A stretch of DNA of 13,265 nucleotides from Selenomonas sp. (GTDB taxonomy: Bacteria > Bacillota > Negativicutes > Selenomonadales > Selenomonadaceae), in the NCBI GenBank assembly GCA_015265235.1, contig JABZYJ010000044.1, forward strand, positions 1 through 13,265. The letters run 5' to 3'. The notes beneath the pieces were generated by a model. That model saw nothing but the letters and a program-made list of their open reading frames with translations, had not been told where the DNA came from and searched no databases. The position numbers and the translations under genes were made by a program. Each line of letters begins with the position of its first letter. Position 1 is the first letter of the stretch. This document shows positions 6,364 through 13,265 of the stretch, piece by piece.

Positions 6364-6403
6364 ATAGGAGTGTTTCCCAAACAAATGAGAGAAGCACTCC
6401 TAT
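6364..6403. terminator. 13-bp stem-loop between epimerase and ligase genes
   Basis: ATAGGAGTGTTTC (6364-6376) pairs with GAAGCACTCCTAT (6391-6403) over a 14-base loop, with a single G-U pair. It starts 7 bases after the epimerase stop. No run of T follows, so it is an imperfect intrinsic terminator; it could be an attenuator or an mRNA 3'-end protector that gives different levels of the epimerase and ligase genes. Confidence 0.45.
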
Positions 6404-6469
6404 TCTGTATGCCCAAAGAGAAATATACAACACAGCATTTACCATGATGATGAGAGGAGCAGTCAAGGA

Positions 6470-7681
6470 ATGATGACAGAGACAGAAAACAAATGGATGT
6501 TTCGTGTTCTCCTGCTCATGGCACTTGCGTCGAATGTCTCTACCGGAGTAATGGTGGGGGCGATCGCCCTTGGCGGACTGATTGTCCTCGCCGGTGTCCT
6601 GCGGCGCAGAGCACTTCCTATGGCAGACACAGGCTTGGCGAAAGCAGTACTGCTCTATCTTATCGTGTGGATTGTCTGCGCTGTCGGCGCCAGAGAGCAG
6701 ATGATGTCCATGCATTCTGTGATCGGTACATCATATCGCTTTCTGCCGCTCTTTTTCGTCCTCCTTTATGTCCGTACGAAAGAACAAGTACGACTTCTCG
6801 TTCTTGTGTTTGCTGTTTCTGTATGTATCAATAACATTGTCTCTCTGTGGCAGATTGCGGTGCACGGGGAAGTTTGGTGGCGTCCGAAGGGACTTGTTCA
6901 CAGTGCTACTTTTCTGGGCTCTCACATGCTGATGGCGATACCGGCTTTTTTCTTCTTTTCAAGAAAAAACTACTTTTGTCCGATCGAGCGGCGTTTCCTC
7001 ATGGGAATGGCTGTCTTTTCACTCATTATCCTGGTTTTGACCCAAACGCGCGGGGCGTGGATCGCCTTCGTTCTCGTCATGATCGCCTATATCCTCCTTG
7101 AGCGGCGGTTTCGCCGTCAGCTTCTTCTCGGGGGAGCCATTGGCGTTCTTTGCATAGCTGGCGTCATGCTCCTATCCTCGAACTACAGTCAGCGTCTTGC
7201 GACGATCACAAACCCACAGATACAGAGTAATTTGGAGCGTACCTATATGTGGCGTGCGGCTGTCTCCATGTGGGAGGAGCATCCTGTGACAGGTGTCGGC
7301 ATGGATGAGTACGGATGGTATTACAACACTATCTATATCCCGCCGGAGGCAAAGGAGCGGCCGGTAGTTGAGGGACGCCCTGAGACCGGGCATGGGCATC
7401 CGCACAACAATATCCTCAAACATCTCTCCGAAGGGGGGATCCTAGGGCTTGCTGCCTACTTCGTCCTGCATGGCTATATCCTCCTGCGCTTGTGGCGGCA
7501 GTACCGAAAGGAGCGCAATACAGCCGCGTTCTCCTGTGCACTCATGGGCATCCTCGTTTTTCTGGGCGTGCATCTTGAGGGGATGACCGATACGAACATC
7601 AATCAGCTGTCCATCTTGACCGAGTATTGTATGCTGATAGGACTTTCCCTTCTCGCGGGGCAACTGGAGGCCGATGCGTGA
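6470..7681 (+). CDS. O-antigen ligase / Wzy-family membrane protein
   Basis: The 403-residue protein is strongly hydrophobic, with about ten or more predicted membrane segments and one large loop in the second half. The QTRGAWIAF segment near residue 190-197 and GHGHPHNNILKHLSEGGILGL near 305-325 are hallmarks of the Wzy_C fold shared by O-antigen ligases (WaaL) and some polymerases; the His in HNN is the conserved loop residue. It would join undecaprenyl-linked glycan to lipid A core, or polymerise repeat units, on the outer face of the inner membrane. Ligase and polymerase cannot be separated by eye. Start ATG 6470 has GAGGAG at 6454-6459 and AAGGA directly before it; ATG 6473 is equally possible. 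It lies in the polysaccharide locus after the epimerase. Confidence 0.85.
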   Translation: MMTETENKWMFRVLLLMALASNVSTGVMVGAIALGGLIVLAGVLRRRALPMADTGLAKAVLLYLIVWIVCAVGAREQMMSMHSVIGTSYRFLPLFFVLLYVRTKEQVRLLVLVFAVSVCINNIVSLWQIAVHGEVWWRPKGLVHSATFLGSHMLMAIPAFFFFSRKNYFCPIERRFLMGMAVFSLIILVLTQTRGAWIAFVLVMIAYILLERRFRRQLLLGGAIGVLCIAGVMLLSSNYSQRLATITNPQIQSNLERTYMWRAAVSMWEEHPVTGVGMDEYGWYYNTIYIPPEAKERPVVEGRPETGHGHPHNNILKHLSEGGILGLAAYFVLHGYILLRLWRQYRKERNTAAFSCALMGILVFLGVHLEGMTDTNINQLSILTEYCMLIGLSLLAGQLEADA

Positions 7682-7750
7682 TGGGATCAATCCTTTTCGC
7701 GTTGGTGTCTTTTCATCCTCGTGTCGACAGGGCTGCAATGCCTGCGTTGG

Positions 7751-7779
7751 TTGACATGCCGATGTGAACTACCTATAAT
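7751..7779 (+). promoter_or_regulatory. Perfect consensus sigma-70 promoter of the sugar transferase gene
   Basis: TTGACA (7751-7756) and TATAAT (7774-7779) are separated by exactly 17 bases. The predicted start near 7786 excludes the in-frame GTG at 7783 as a translation start and leaves GGAGGG (7795-7800) in the leader. Confidence 0.9.
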
Positions 7780-7811
7780 GAAGTGAGAATAAGCGGAGGG
7801 ATGTGGTACAC

Positions 7812-7836
7812 CATGGGAAACAGAGCGTTTCCCATG
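7812..7836. promoter_or_regulatory. 10-bp inverted repeat spanning the start codon region
   Basis: CATGGGAAAC (7812-7821) and GTTTCCCATG (7827-7836) are perfect complements around a 5-base loop. In RNA this is a stable hairpin that holds both the ATG at 7813 and the in-frame ATG at 7834; in DNA it is a 25-bp operator-like dyad about 26 to 50 bases after the predicted transcription start. Confidence 0.55.
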
Positions 7837-9204
7837 TCGCAGAAGCTGGTGCTTCTTCTTGGCGATATGGGGATTGTCGTGTCGGTGTACCTCTTTGTGA
7901 CCACAGTGATTTTGGTTCGCGGCAGCCTGATCAGTAATTTTGACCTATATCAAGGCATGCTTCCCGTACAGGTTATCCTAACGGGACTTTTGTTTAATAT
8001 CAATGGCCTTTACACCATTGAGCGCAAACGGTTTGCCGAAATACTCCTCTCCGTAGCAGTCAGCATGATTCAGATGCTCGTCCTTATGATGGCGCTCACC
8101 TTTTTCATTCGTGAGTTTGCTTTGTCACGCGGCGTACTCCTGTGGTGTGCCGGAATGGATTTTGTCCTCCTTGCCATTTGGCGGCATCTGCTTTGGCGGT
8201 ATGTCAGAGCACATCAGAATACACGCGGCGTCATGCTGATCGGCGGTGAGGAAGAATGTCAGCATGTCTATCATCGCATGAAGCAGCAGCCGCAGCTCGC
8301 GATGGAGCTTCGTTCTGTTTGTACAGACCTGAAGAACAGCGACTGGGAGACTGCGGCAGAGCAGGTGGATGTCCTCATCATTTGCCCCGACATACGACTT
8401 AAGGACAAAGCAAAGATTGTTCACTACTGCAATCTGCACGAAAAGCAGGCACTCCTGATCCCCAATGCATACGAGGTGTTCTGCAGCGGCATGACACTTG
8501 ACAAGATTGATGATGTTCCCGTGTTTCGTCCGCAGCGTCTCCGCCTGACGTTGGAACAGCGCAGCCTAAAACGAATCTTGGACATCGTAGTGGCATTGTT
8601 GGGCTTTCTTGCCGCGTTTCCGTTCATGCTCTTGACGGCGATTGCTATCAAGATTTTTGATCCAGGACCTGTTTTCTACAGTCAGGAGCGGTCAGGCCGC
8701 TATGAAAAGCCATTTAAGGTGTATAAATTCCGCACGATGCGCGTTGATGCGGAAAAACTGAGCGGCCCCATGCTCGCCCAGGAAAATGACCCGCGAATTA
8801 CCCGCCTCGGTGCATTTCTCCGTGCCGTTCGTCTCGATGAACTTCCACAGATTTGGAATGTTCTCGTGGGGGATATGAGCATTGTCGGCCCGCGCCCCGA
8901 ACGTCCCTTCTTTGTCGAGCAGTTCAAGCAGGAGATCCCTGAATATATCTATCGGATGAATGTCAAGCCCGGCATCACGGGGCTTGCACAGGTCTATGGG
9001 AAGTACAATACCACCGCGTATGATAAACTCATCTACGACCTCGTCTACATCCAAAACGCCGGTATTCGCACGGATCTCACCATCATCATCCAGACGGTAC
9101 GTGTACTCTTTCAAAAGAGTGCAACAGAGGGCGTGCATGACGTGCAAACAAAGGACAGCTTGAAGGACTTTGACATACAGAAGAATATATATGGGGATTT
9201 TTAG
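7813..9204 (+). CDS. Undecaprenyl-phosphate sugar-1-phosphate transferase (Bac_transf, WbaP/WcaJ-like)
   Basis: This membrane protein starts a glycan repeat unit by moving a sugar-1-phosphate from a UDP-sugar to undecaprenyl phosphate. Four N-terminal membrane segments (about residues 9-125) and a Rossmann-like part starting GVMLIGGEEE are followed by the catalytic domain from KRILDIV (about 253). That domain shows GPVFYSQERSGR, KVYKFRTM, DPRITRLGAFLR, the Asp-Glu pair in DELPQ (342-343), GDMSIVGPRPERP and KPGITGLAQV. At 463 residues it is a full-length polyisoprenyl-phosphate hexose-1-phosphate transferase. Possible starts are ATG 7801 (SD too close), ATG 7813 (SD GGAGGG 12 bases away) and ATG 7834; I prefer 7813. 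The sugar (Glc, Gal or a HexNAc) cannot be read off. It has its own consensus promoter, which probably drives the genes downstream. Confidence 0.9.
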   Translation: MGNRAFPMSQKLVLLLGDMGIVVSVYLFVTTVILVRGSLISNFDLYQGMLPVQVILTGLLFNINGLYTIERKRFAEILLSVAVSMIQMLVLMMALTFFIREFALSRGVLLWCAGMDFVLLAIWRHLLWRYVRAHQNTRGVMLIGGEEECQHVYHRMKQQPQLAMELRSVCTDLKNSDWETAAEQVDVLIICPDIRLKDKAKIVHYCNLHEKQALLIPNAYEVFCSGMTLDKIDDVPVFRPQRLRLTLEQRSLKRILDIVVALLGFLAAFPFMLLTAIAIKIFDPGPVFYSQERSGRYEKPFKVYKFRTMRVDAEKLSGPMLAQENDPRITRLGAFLRAVRLDELPQIWNVLVGDMSIVGPRPERPFFVEQFKQEIPEYIYRMNVKPGITGLAQVYGKYNTTAYDKLIYDLVYIQNAGIRTDLTIIIQTVRVLFQKSATEGVHDVQTKDSLKDFDIQKNIYGDF

Positions 9205-9371
9205 ATAGGTTCGTTTGAGGGATCGTTTTGATTCGCGGCAGGGTTTCCTTGATTTGGATGAAAAGGACATTCGGATATAGATGTAACGTTGTTCATTGTT
9301 ATTATATTGTACTATTCAAAGAAAATTATAGTGCAAAGTTCAGCATAAACTCTTTCGATGTGTGGTGAAAA
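9205..9371 (+). other. AT-rich intergenic spacer
   Basis: These 167 bases hold no gene, no clear terminator and no convincing promoter. TTGTTC (9289-9294) and TACTAT (9310-9315) lie 15 bases apart and could form a poor promoter. Base composition becomes clearly more AT-rich here and stays so to the window end. Confidence 0.5.
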
Positions 9372-10481
9372 ATGAAGATACTTCTTTGCAGTGCATATAT
9401 GCCGCCGTCTTTGGTGGCAGAGTTTCGTTATGCCTCGGAAGCGGCAAATAACTTTGTTGGAAGGCTCGCTAGGGAACTTCAAAGCGAAAATGATGTTCGT
9501 ATGTTGTCCTTTTATGGATTTCCAGATGAAGGAGGATGGTCACCGAAGAACCGCATGGAAGTATCCAAACAAAATATTCACTTTGTTATTCGGAGACGTG
9601 GGATTATTGGGGTGTTGGATTTCTTTCGCTACCAATGGAAGGCTTTTCGTCTTATGCGAGAAGTGGATTATGTGCTCCTATACAATTATTATTGGATCAA
9701 TTATGCGATTTTGTTGTTTGCACGCCTGTGGGGGATACAAACGGCTTTGATCGTTGCAGACCATTCAGATACCCGCTCTTGTGTGTCATTGTTTCGTCGC
9801 TTTTTAGCGAAGTGGGCTGAACGGGATTATCGAAATTTTGACCGATTGATTCTTCTTTCTTACGATCTATATAAAAGATTTCCCCACCCTCAAAAACTTT
9901 TTTTTCCAGGTGCAATACATATGCAGGATTACGCAACGTTCAGATATCGAAATAATAAGATATGTCGTTATCTATACTCCGGGCTGCTGAATGAGGTAAC
10001 GGGCATAGACTTATATTTAAGTGCCATCCGAAAAACATCCTTGCAAGATGCAGAATTTTGGTTTACAGGACGTGGACCTTTGGAATCCATGGTACGTGAA
10101 GCGGCTCAGAATCATGAGCGTATTGTGTATAAAGGATTTGTTTCGCGAGAGGACTACTATCGTATTCTTGACGAGGTAGATATTGTTGTTAATCCTCGCA
10201 ATATGAATCTCCCTGAAAATCAGAATAATTTCCCGTCGAAGATCATGGAGTATTTGGCATCAGGGAATATCGTTGTTTCGACGCGGTTTCCTGGCTGGGA
10301 GGCGTTCGCACCTCATATTCTGTTTTGTGAGACGAGCACAGAGGGGCTTTGTCAAGGCCTTTTGCAGGCGTTTCGTCATCGAAAGAATGGGGAGCAAATT
10401 TTTGATCAGAATCGAGATTTCGTTCAACAATATGATTGGGGCAGCCAGACGCAGCGACTGATTTCGTTCTTGAGGAGTTGA
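9372..10481 (+). CDS. Glycosyltransferase, GT4-like (GT-B fold)
   Basis: The 369-residue protein has a GT-B two-domain layout. The N-terminal half starts MKILLCSAYMPPS and contains a DYVLLYNYYWINYAILLFARLWG segment typical of a membrane-facing face. The C-terminal half resembles Glycosyl transferases group 1: YSGLLNEVTGIDL, FWFTGRGPLE, YKGFVSREDYYRIL, and the donor-site region NFPSKIMEYLASGNIVVST. The classical E-x7-E pair is not exact here, as in several GT4 subfamilies. It would add one sugar to the undecaprenyl-linked repeat unit in the cytoplasm. The ATG at 9372 has only a weak site (GGTG about seven bases upstream). Donor and acceptor are unknown. The gene is AT-rich compared with the upstream genes. 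Confidence 0.8.
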   Translation: MKILLCSAYMPPSLVAEFRYASEAANNFVGRLARELQSENDVRMLSFYGFPDEGGWSPKNRMEVSKQNIHFVIRRRGIIGVLDFFRYQWKAFRLMREVDYVLLYNYYWINYAILLFARLWGIQTALIVADHSDTRSCVSLFRRFLAKWAERDYRNFDRLILLSYDLYKRFPHPQKLFFPGAIHMQDYATFRYRNNKICRYLYSGLLNEVTGIDLYLSAIRKTSLQDAEFWFTGRGPLESMVREAAQNHERIVYKGFVSREDYYRILDEVDIVVNPRNMNLPENQNNFPSKIMEYLASGNIVVSTRFPGWEAFAPHILFCETSTEGLCQGLLQAFRHRKNGEQIFDQNRDFVQQYDWGSQTQRLISFLRS

Positions 10482-10486
10482 GCTTT

Positions 10487-11614
10487 TTGCGAACGATCCT
10501 TTTTCATAATATTGTCTCCCCTTACAAGACACTTCTTTTTAATGCACTTGCGACAATGTTGAAAGGGGATTTCGAGGTTTGTTACTTTGCGCAAACTTCG
10601 GTCATACGCGACTGGAAGGTCGAGGAGGATAAGATCCGGTATTTGTACACCATCTTGAATCGGCACAAGAAGTGGGAGGAAGTTTCTTTATGTAAACTAT
10701 GTTTGCAAGTCTTCCGATATTCCATATCCTCTCGTGCAGATTGCTTTATTATCGGTGAATATAGTACGCTTCCTTATTGGGTGGCGTGGATGTATGGTGT
10801 ATTGACAGGAAAGAAGCTCGTGGCTATTGTTGAGTCACAGGAATCGGATCGTGTGCGAGTCGCGTGGAAGGAGCGCGTCAAACAAACATTTTTGTCCAAG
10901 TGCTATCGTGTCTTGGTCGCAGGGGAAAAGCATAAGGCATATGTGAAAAAACTAGGTGTCCACGATAGGAATATCATTGTTATGGGCGGAGTCGGCGGCG
11001 TTGACCACGAGATCTATGATTTTTACAGCAAAAAATACAACACCCAGGAAAAACGACTGGCTTTATTCGAAGAATTGGGCATTCCCCCACGCAAGTATTT
11101 CATTTATGTTGGACGGTTTTCACCAGAAAAGCATTTACTAGCGCTTATTCGAGCCTATGCAAATGCAGACTGCCAAAAGGCGGGGTGGGGGTTGCTTATG
11201 GTTGGTGCGGGTTCACAGGAACAAGAACTGCGAGACTACGCTATGAGCTTAGGATGCGAGGATGTTGTATTTCCGGGGTTCGTCCAGCAGGCACAACTGC
11301 CGCTCTATTATTTAGCCAGCAAGATATTTGTTCTTCCCAGCTTATCGGAGCCATGGGGGTTGGTTGTCGATGAAGCACTCGCGTTGGGGCTTCCCGTTAT
11401 TGTCTCGGATCGATGTGGGTGCGTGCCGGATCTCGTACACGATGGAGAGAATGGGTTTGTTTTTTCACCAGAAGATGAAACGGCATTGGAACAGTGCATG
11501 AGAAGGGCAATGGAACATCAAAACCTATCCGATATGGGGAAAATATCAGTGCAGATATCGAAATCATATAGCCCGGAGCAATCCGCACGGCGGATTGCGA
11601 ATGGGTTGGAGTGA
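10487..11614 (+). CDS. Glycosyltransferase, GT4 family, TTG start
   Basis: The 375-residue protein is a GT-B retaining-type transferase. The N-terminus MRTILFHNIVSPYKTLLFNAL matches the opening strand and loop of GT4 enzymes; KYFIYVGRFSPEKHLLALIRA begins the donor domain (about residue 205), then LLMVGAGSQEQEL, VVFPGFVQQAQLPLYYLAS, and E288-x7-E296 in LSEPWGLVVDEALALGLPVIVSD, the nucleotide-sugar site. I choose TTG 10487 because GAGGAG at 10472-10477 is nine bases upstream and the family N-terminus begins there; an ATG at 10436 would overlap the previous gene by 46 bases and add 17 unlike residues. The SD lies inside the end of the previous gene, so the two are probably translationally coupled. 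Sugar specificity is unknown. Confidence 0.85.
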   Translation: MRTILFHNIVSPYKTLLFNALATMLKGDFEVCYFAQTSVIRDWKVEEDKIRYLYTILNRHKKWEEVSLCKLCLQVFRYSISSRADCFIIGEYSTLPYWVAWMYGVLTGKKLVAIVESQESDRVRVAWKERVKQTFLSKCYRVLVAGEKHKAYVKKLGVHDRNIIVMGGVGGVDHEIYDFYSKKYNTQEKRLALFEELGIPPRKYFIYVGRFSPEKHLLALIRAYANADCQKAGWGLLMVGAGSQEQELRDYAMSLGCEDVVFPGFVQQAQLPLYYLASKIFVLPSLSEPWGLVVDEALALGLPVIVSDRCGCVPDLVHDGENGFVFSPEDETALEQCMRRAMEHQNLSDMGKISVQISKSYSPEQSARRIANGLE

Positions 11615-11635
11615 AACCGTCAGGAGGAAAACTCT

Positions 11636-12715
11636 TTGAAGAGAGTCGTGATATCTGGTGTTAACATCGTATCCGGTGGAATGCTTTCCGTATATAAGGA
11701 TTGTTTGCGTGAGATGCTGCGTTATTGTCGGGACATAGAGATTGTGGCGTTGGTTCATGACCAGAAGCTATTTGACGAGATTAAAGATACAAGGCTTACC
11801 TATCGTGCTTATCCCCGAGCAAAAAGATCCTGGCTGCAGCGCTGCTACCATGAATATGTGCTGTTCCATCGGCTATCCAAAACGCTTCATGCCGATCTAT
11901 GGCTTTCGATGCATGACATGACACCGTATGTCAAAGCCAATCAGCAAGTTGTGTATTGTCACAATACGGCACCATTTTATAACATTAGCTTCGCGGAGAT
12001 TTTTCGTGACTGGAAATTTACCTTGTTTGTATTGTTCTACCGATATCTTTATCGGATCAATTTGCATCGCAATGCCTATGTGATCGTACAGCAAAACTGG
12101 ATGAGGGAGGAGTTTCAACGAATATTCTCTATTTCGAACATCATTGTAGCAAATCCCAGAATGGAAACGGAGAAGAAAGAATTTTCGTCTCATATATGCA
12201 AGGGACAGTTTCTTTACCCTGTTACACCACATACCTATAAAAATGTTGAAATTCTTTGTGCGGCTGCAAGCCGATTCGAAGAAAAGACGGAAATAGAAAT
12301 TATATTAACGCTCGATGGCTCAGAGGGGAGCTATGCAAAGGGTATTGTTCGGAAGTATCGGGATGTTCCGTCTCTGAAATTTGTTGGGCGACAAACGCGG
12401 GAACGTATTTTTGAACTATATGCAGAGTGTGAGGCATTGCTGTTTCCATCCCGTTTGGAGTCTTGGGGGATGCCTCTTTCGGAGTTTATGGAAACGGGAA
12501 AACCAATTTTAACTGCAGATTTACCATATGCACATGAAGTCCTCGATGGATATCAACAAGTAAAATTTTTGGATCCTCTGCATGCAGAGGTATGGAATGA
12601 GGCGATGCAAGATCTGGTTCGTGGTACGCTGAAGTTTGACTATATTCCAAAATCGAGCATAAAAGAACCGTATGCACAAAATTGGAATCAACTATTTTCT
12701 CTTTTGCAACTCTGA
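11636..12715 (+). CDS. Glycosyltransferase, GT4 family, TTG start
   Basis: This 359-residue protein opens with MKRVVISGVNIVSGGMLSVY, the glycine-rich acceptor-side loop of GT-B enzymes, and contains HNTAPF (about residue 108-113). The donor domain has LYPVTPHTYKNVEIL, LKFVGRQTRERIFELYAECEALLFPSRLESWGMPLSE with E275-x7-E283, and GKPILTADLPYAHEV. The first-strand SGG and the YKN motif recall transferases that build O-antigen or capsule backbones (rhamnosyl or mannosyl transferases among them), but the sugar cannot be assigned. The start is TTG 11636 with an AGGAGG site at 11622-11627, eight bases upstream; it is the second TTG start in a row. The gap to the previous gene is 21 bases, and the acyltransferase gene follows after 30. 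Confidence 0.83.
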   Translation: MKRVVISGVNIVSGGMLSVYKDCLREMLRYCRDIEIVALVHDQKLFDEIKDTRLTYRAYPRAKRSWLQRCYHEYVLFHRLSKTLHADLWLSMHDMTPYVKANQQVVYCHNTAPFYNISFAEIFRDWKFTLFVLFYRYLYRINLHRNAYVIVQQNWMREEFQRIFSISNIIVANPRMETEKKEFSSHICKGQFLYPVTPHTYKNVEILCAAASRFEEKTEIEIILTLDGSEGSYAKGIVRKYRDVPSLKFVGRQTRERIFELYAECEALLFPSRLESWGMPLSEFMETGKPILTADLPYAHEVLDGYQQVKFLDPLHAEVWNEAMQDLVRGTLKFDYIPKSSIKEPYAQNWNQLFSLLQL

Positions 12716-12745
12716 AGAGTATGCTTTTGGAAGGGAGGGCTGGCA

Positions 12746-13265
12746 GTGGGAAAAGAGCGGATTGTCTCATTGGATTTTCTAAAGGCGATTGCTATTTTGT
12801 CCGTAGTCATGGGACACATAGCGTCGCCTTTTAGCAGTTTTATTTTTTCGTGGCATATGCCAGCTTTTTTTGTGGCATCAGGATTTTTGTTGGGGATGAG
12901 GGATGCCCAGCATGCAATGATCTCTGTTTTTAGCAAAAGAGATTTATTTCATTTGGGTGGCTACTATCTTTTCTTTGGTGTACTTGGTATAACAGCAGAG
13001 TTTTTCAAAAATGTTGCATTGGGACGTCCCATCTTGCCACTGGATGAGTCCTTGCTTGGCTTATTATATTTCATGGATATGCCGCATCTGCATCATTATG
13101 GATTTGTGCTGTGGTTCTTGCCGGCACTTTTTTGGGGGAAGGTTTTCACGCGATGGCTTTTTCTTTATATAGGAAAACCGTTGCTTGTGCTTGCAGCGAG
13201 TTTTTTGTTGTTTTGGATCGGATGGAAGATTCCAATGGAGATTCCTCTTGGGTTTGGCGTACGAG
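12746..13265 (+). CDS. Acyltransferase-3 family membrane protein, N-terminal part (partial)
   Basis: The frame is open from a GTG at 12746 to the window end, giving 173 residues with no stop. GGGAGGG at 12733-12739 lies six bases upstream, so the GTG start is well supported. The N-terminus has the acyltransferase-3 pattern R5-x-x-x-L-D-F-L-K-A-I-A-I-L-S-V-V-x-G-H24, followed by SWHMPAFFVASGFLLG (35-50), and then alternating hydrophobic segments. Members move acetyl or similar groups from a cytoplasmic donor to sugars across the membrane; COG3594-like O-acetylases have this start. In this locus it most likely O-acylates the polysaccharide or its lipid-linked repeat unit. The C-terminal half and the exact length are not visible. 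Confidence 0.85.
   Translation, partial: MGKERIVSLDFLKAIAILSVVMGHIASPFSSFIFSWHMPAFFVASGFLLGMRDAQHAMISVFSKRDLFHLGGYYLFFGVLGITAEFFKNVALGRPILPLDESLLGLLYFMDMPHLHHYGFVLWFLPALFWGKVFTRWLFLYIGKPLLVLAASFLLFWIGWKIPMEIPLGFGVR

Noticed and set aside
7783..7812. Sugar transferase starting at GTG 7783
   Set aside because: The start lies before the expected transcription start of the perfect promoter and has no SD.
10436..10486. Glycosyltransferase starting at ATG 10436
   Set aside because: No SD, long overlap with the preceding gene, and the GT4 N-terminus begins at TTG 10487 with a good SD.
11578..11598. Perfect 9-bp inverted repeat with a 3-base loop near the end of the second glycosyltransferase
   Set aside because: It is inside coding sequence, has no T-run, and one such repeat is expected by chance in a window of this size.
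12575..12590. Perfect 16-bp palindrome CCTCTGCATGCAGAGG
   Set aside because: It lies within a glycosyltransferase gene away from any promoter and may be chance; no second copy was noticed.
1..13265. CRISPR arrays, tRNA or rRNA genes, insertion sequences, integrase or attachment sites
   Set aside because: No regularly spaced repeats, cloverleaf-like elements, transposase motifs or terminal inverted repeats with target duplications were seen on either strand.

Overview
The window looks like chromosomal DNA from a diderm Firmicute (class Negativicutes, most like Selenomonas or a relative). This is inferred from the gene mix. Ribonuclease M5 next to rsmA, and an Orn/Lys/Arg decarboxylase next to tmk, are Firmicute arrangements. 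A Wzy_C/O-antigen-ligase protein, a polyprenyl-phosphate sugar transferase and a WbpP-like epimerase point to an LPS or capsule-making envelope. Ribosome binding sites are strong GGAGG types, and GTG and TTG starts are frequent.

Region 1 (1-3551, + strand, GC-rich) is housekeeping: the 3' end of a basic amino acid decarboxylase, a thymidylate kinase of the GKET type, a DUF2442 protein, RNase M5 (rnmV, reading frame broken by an apparent 1-base deletion near 1613), rsmA (ksgA) and a PHP-family histidinol-phosphatase-like gene. rnmV, rsmA and the PHP gene are joined by ATGA stop/start overlaps. Region 2 (3554-4191, - strand, more AT-rich) is a two-gene RelE/ParE-Phd/YefM toxin-antitoxin module with its own promoter and a palindrome over the -10 box. 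Region 3 (4335-5276) is an AEC-family permease with a good sigma-70 promoter.

Region 4 (5376 to the window end, + strand) is a surface polysaccharide locus: UDP-N-acetylglucosamine 4-epimerase-like enzyme, O-antigen ligase/polymerase-like membrane protein, initiating polyprenyl-phosphate sugar-1-phosphate transferase, three GT4-type glycosyltransferases, and the start of an acyltransferase-3 membrane protein that runs off the end. Together these suggest making a precursor sugar, loading the first sugar on undecaprenyl phosphate, extending the repeat unit, acylating it and polymerising or ligating it. No flippase, chain-length regulator or Wza/Wzc gene is in the window. Base composition drops visibly after about 9205, so the glycosyltransferase part is probably a variable, exchangeable segment.

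The most notable non-coding signal is at the initiating transferase: a perfect TTGACA-N17-TATAAT promoter followed, inside the predicted leader and start region, by a perfect 10-bp inverted repeat that holds two candidate start codons. No CRISPR array, tRNA, rRNA, insertion sequence or attachment site was recognised. No stretch above 300 bases lacks a gene; the longest gaps are about 167 (9205-9371), 143 (4192-4334), 131 (7682-7812), 118 (1235-1352) and 113 bases (6357-6469). I found no clearly new multi-gene system; the findings are mostly regulatory structures and one broken gene.
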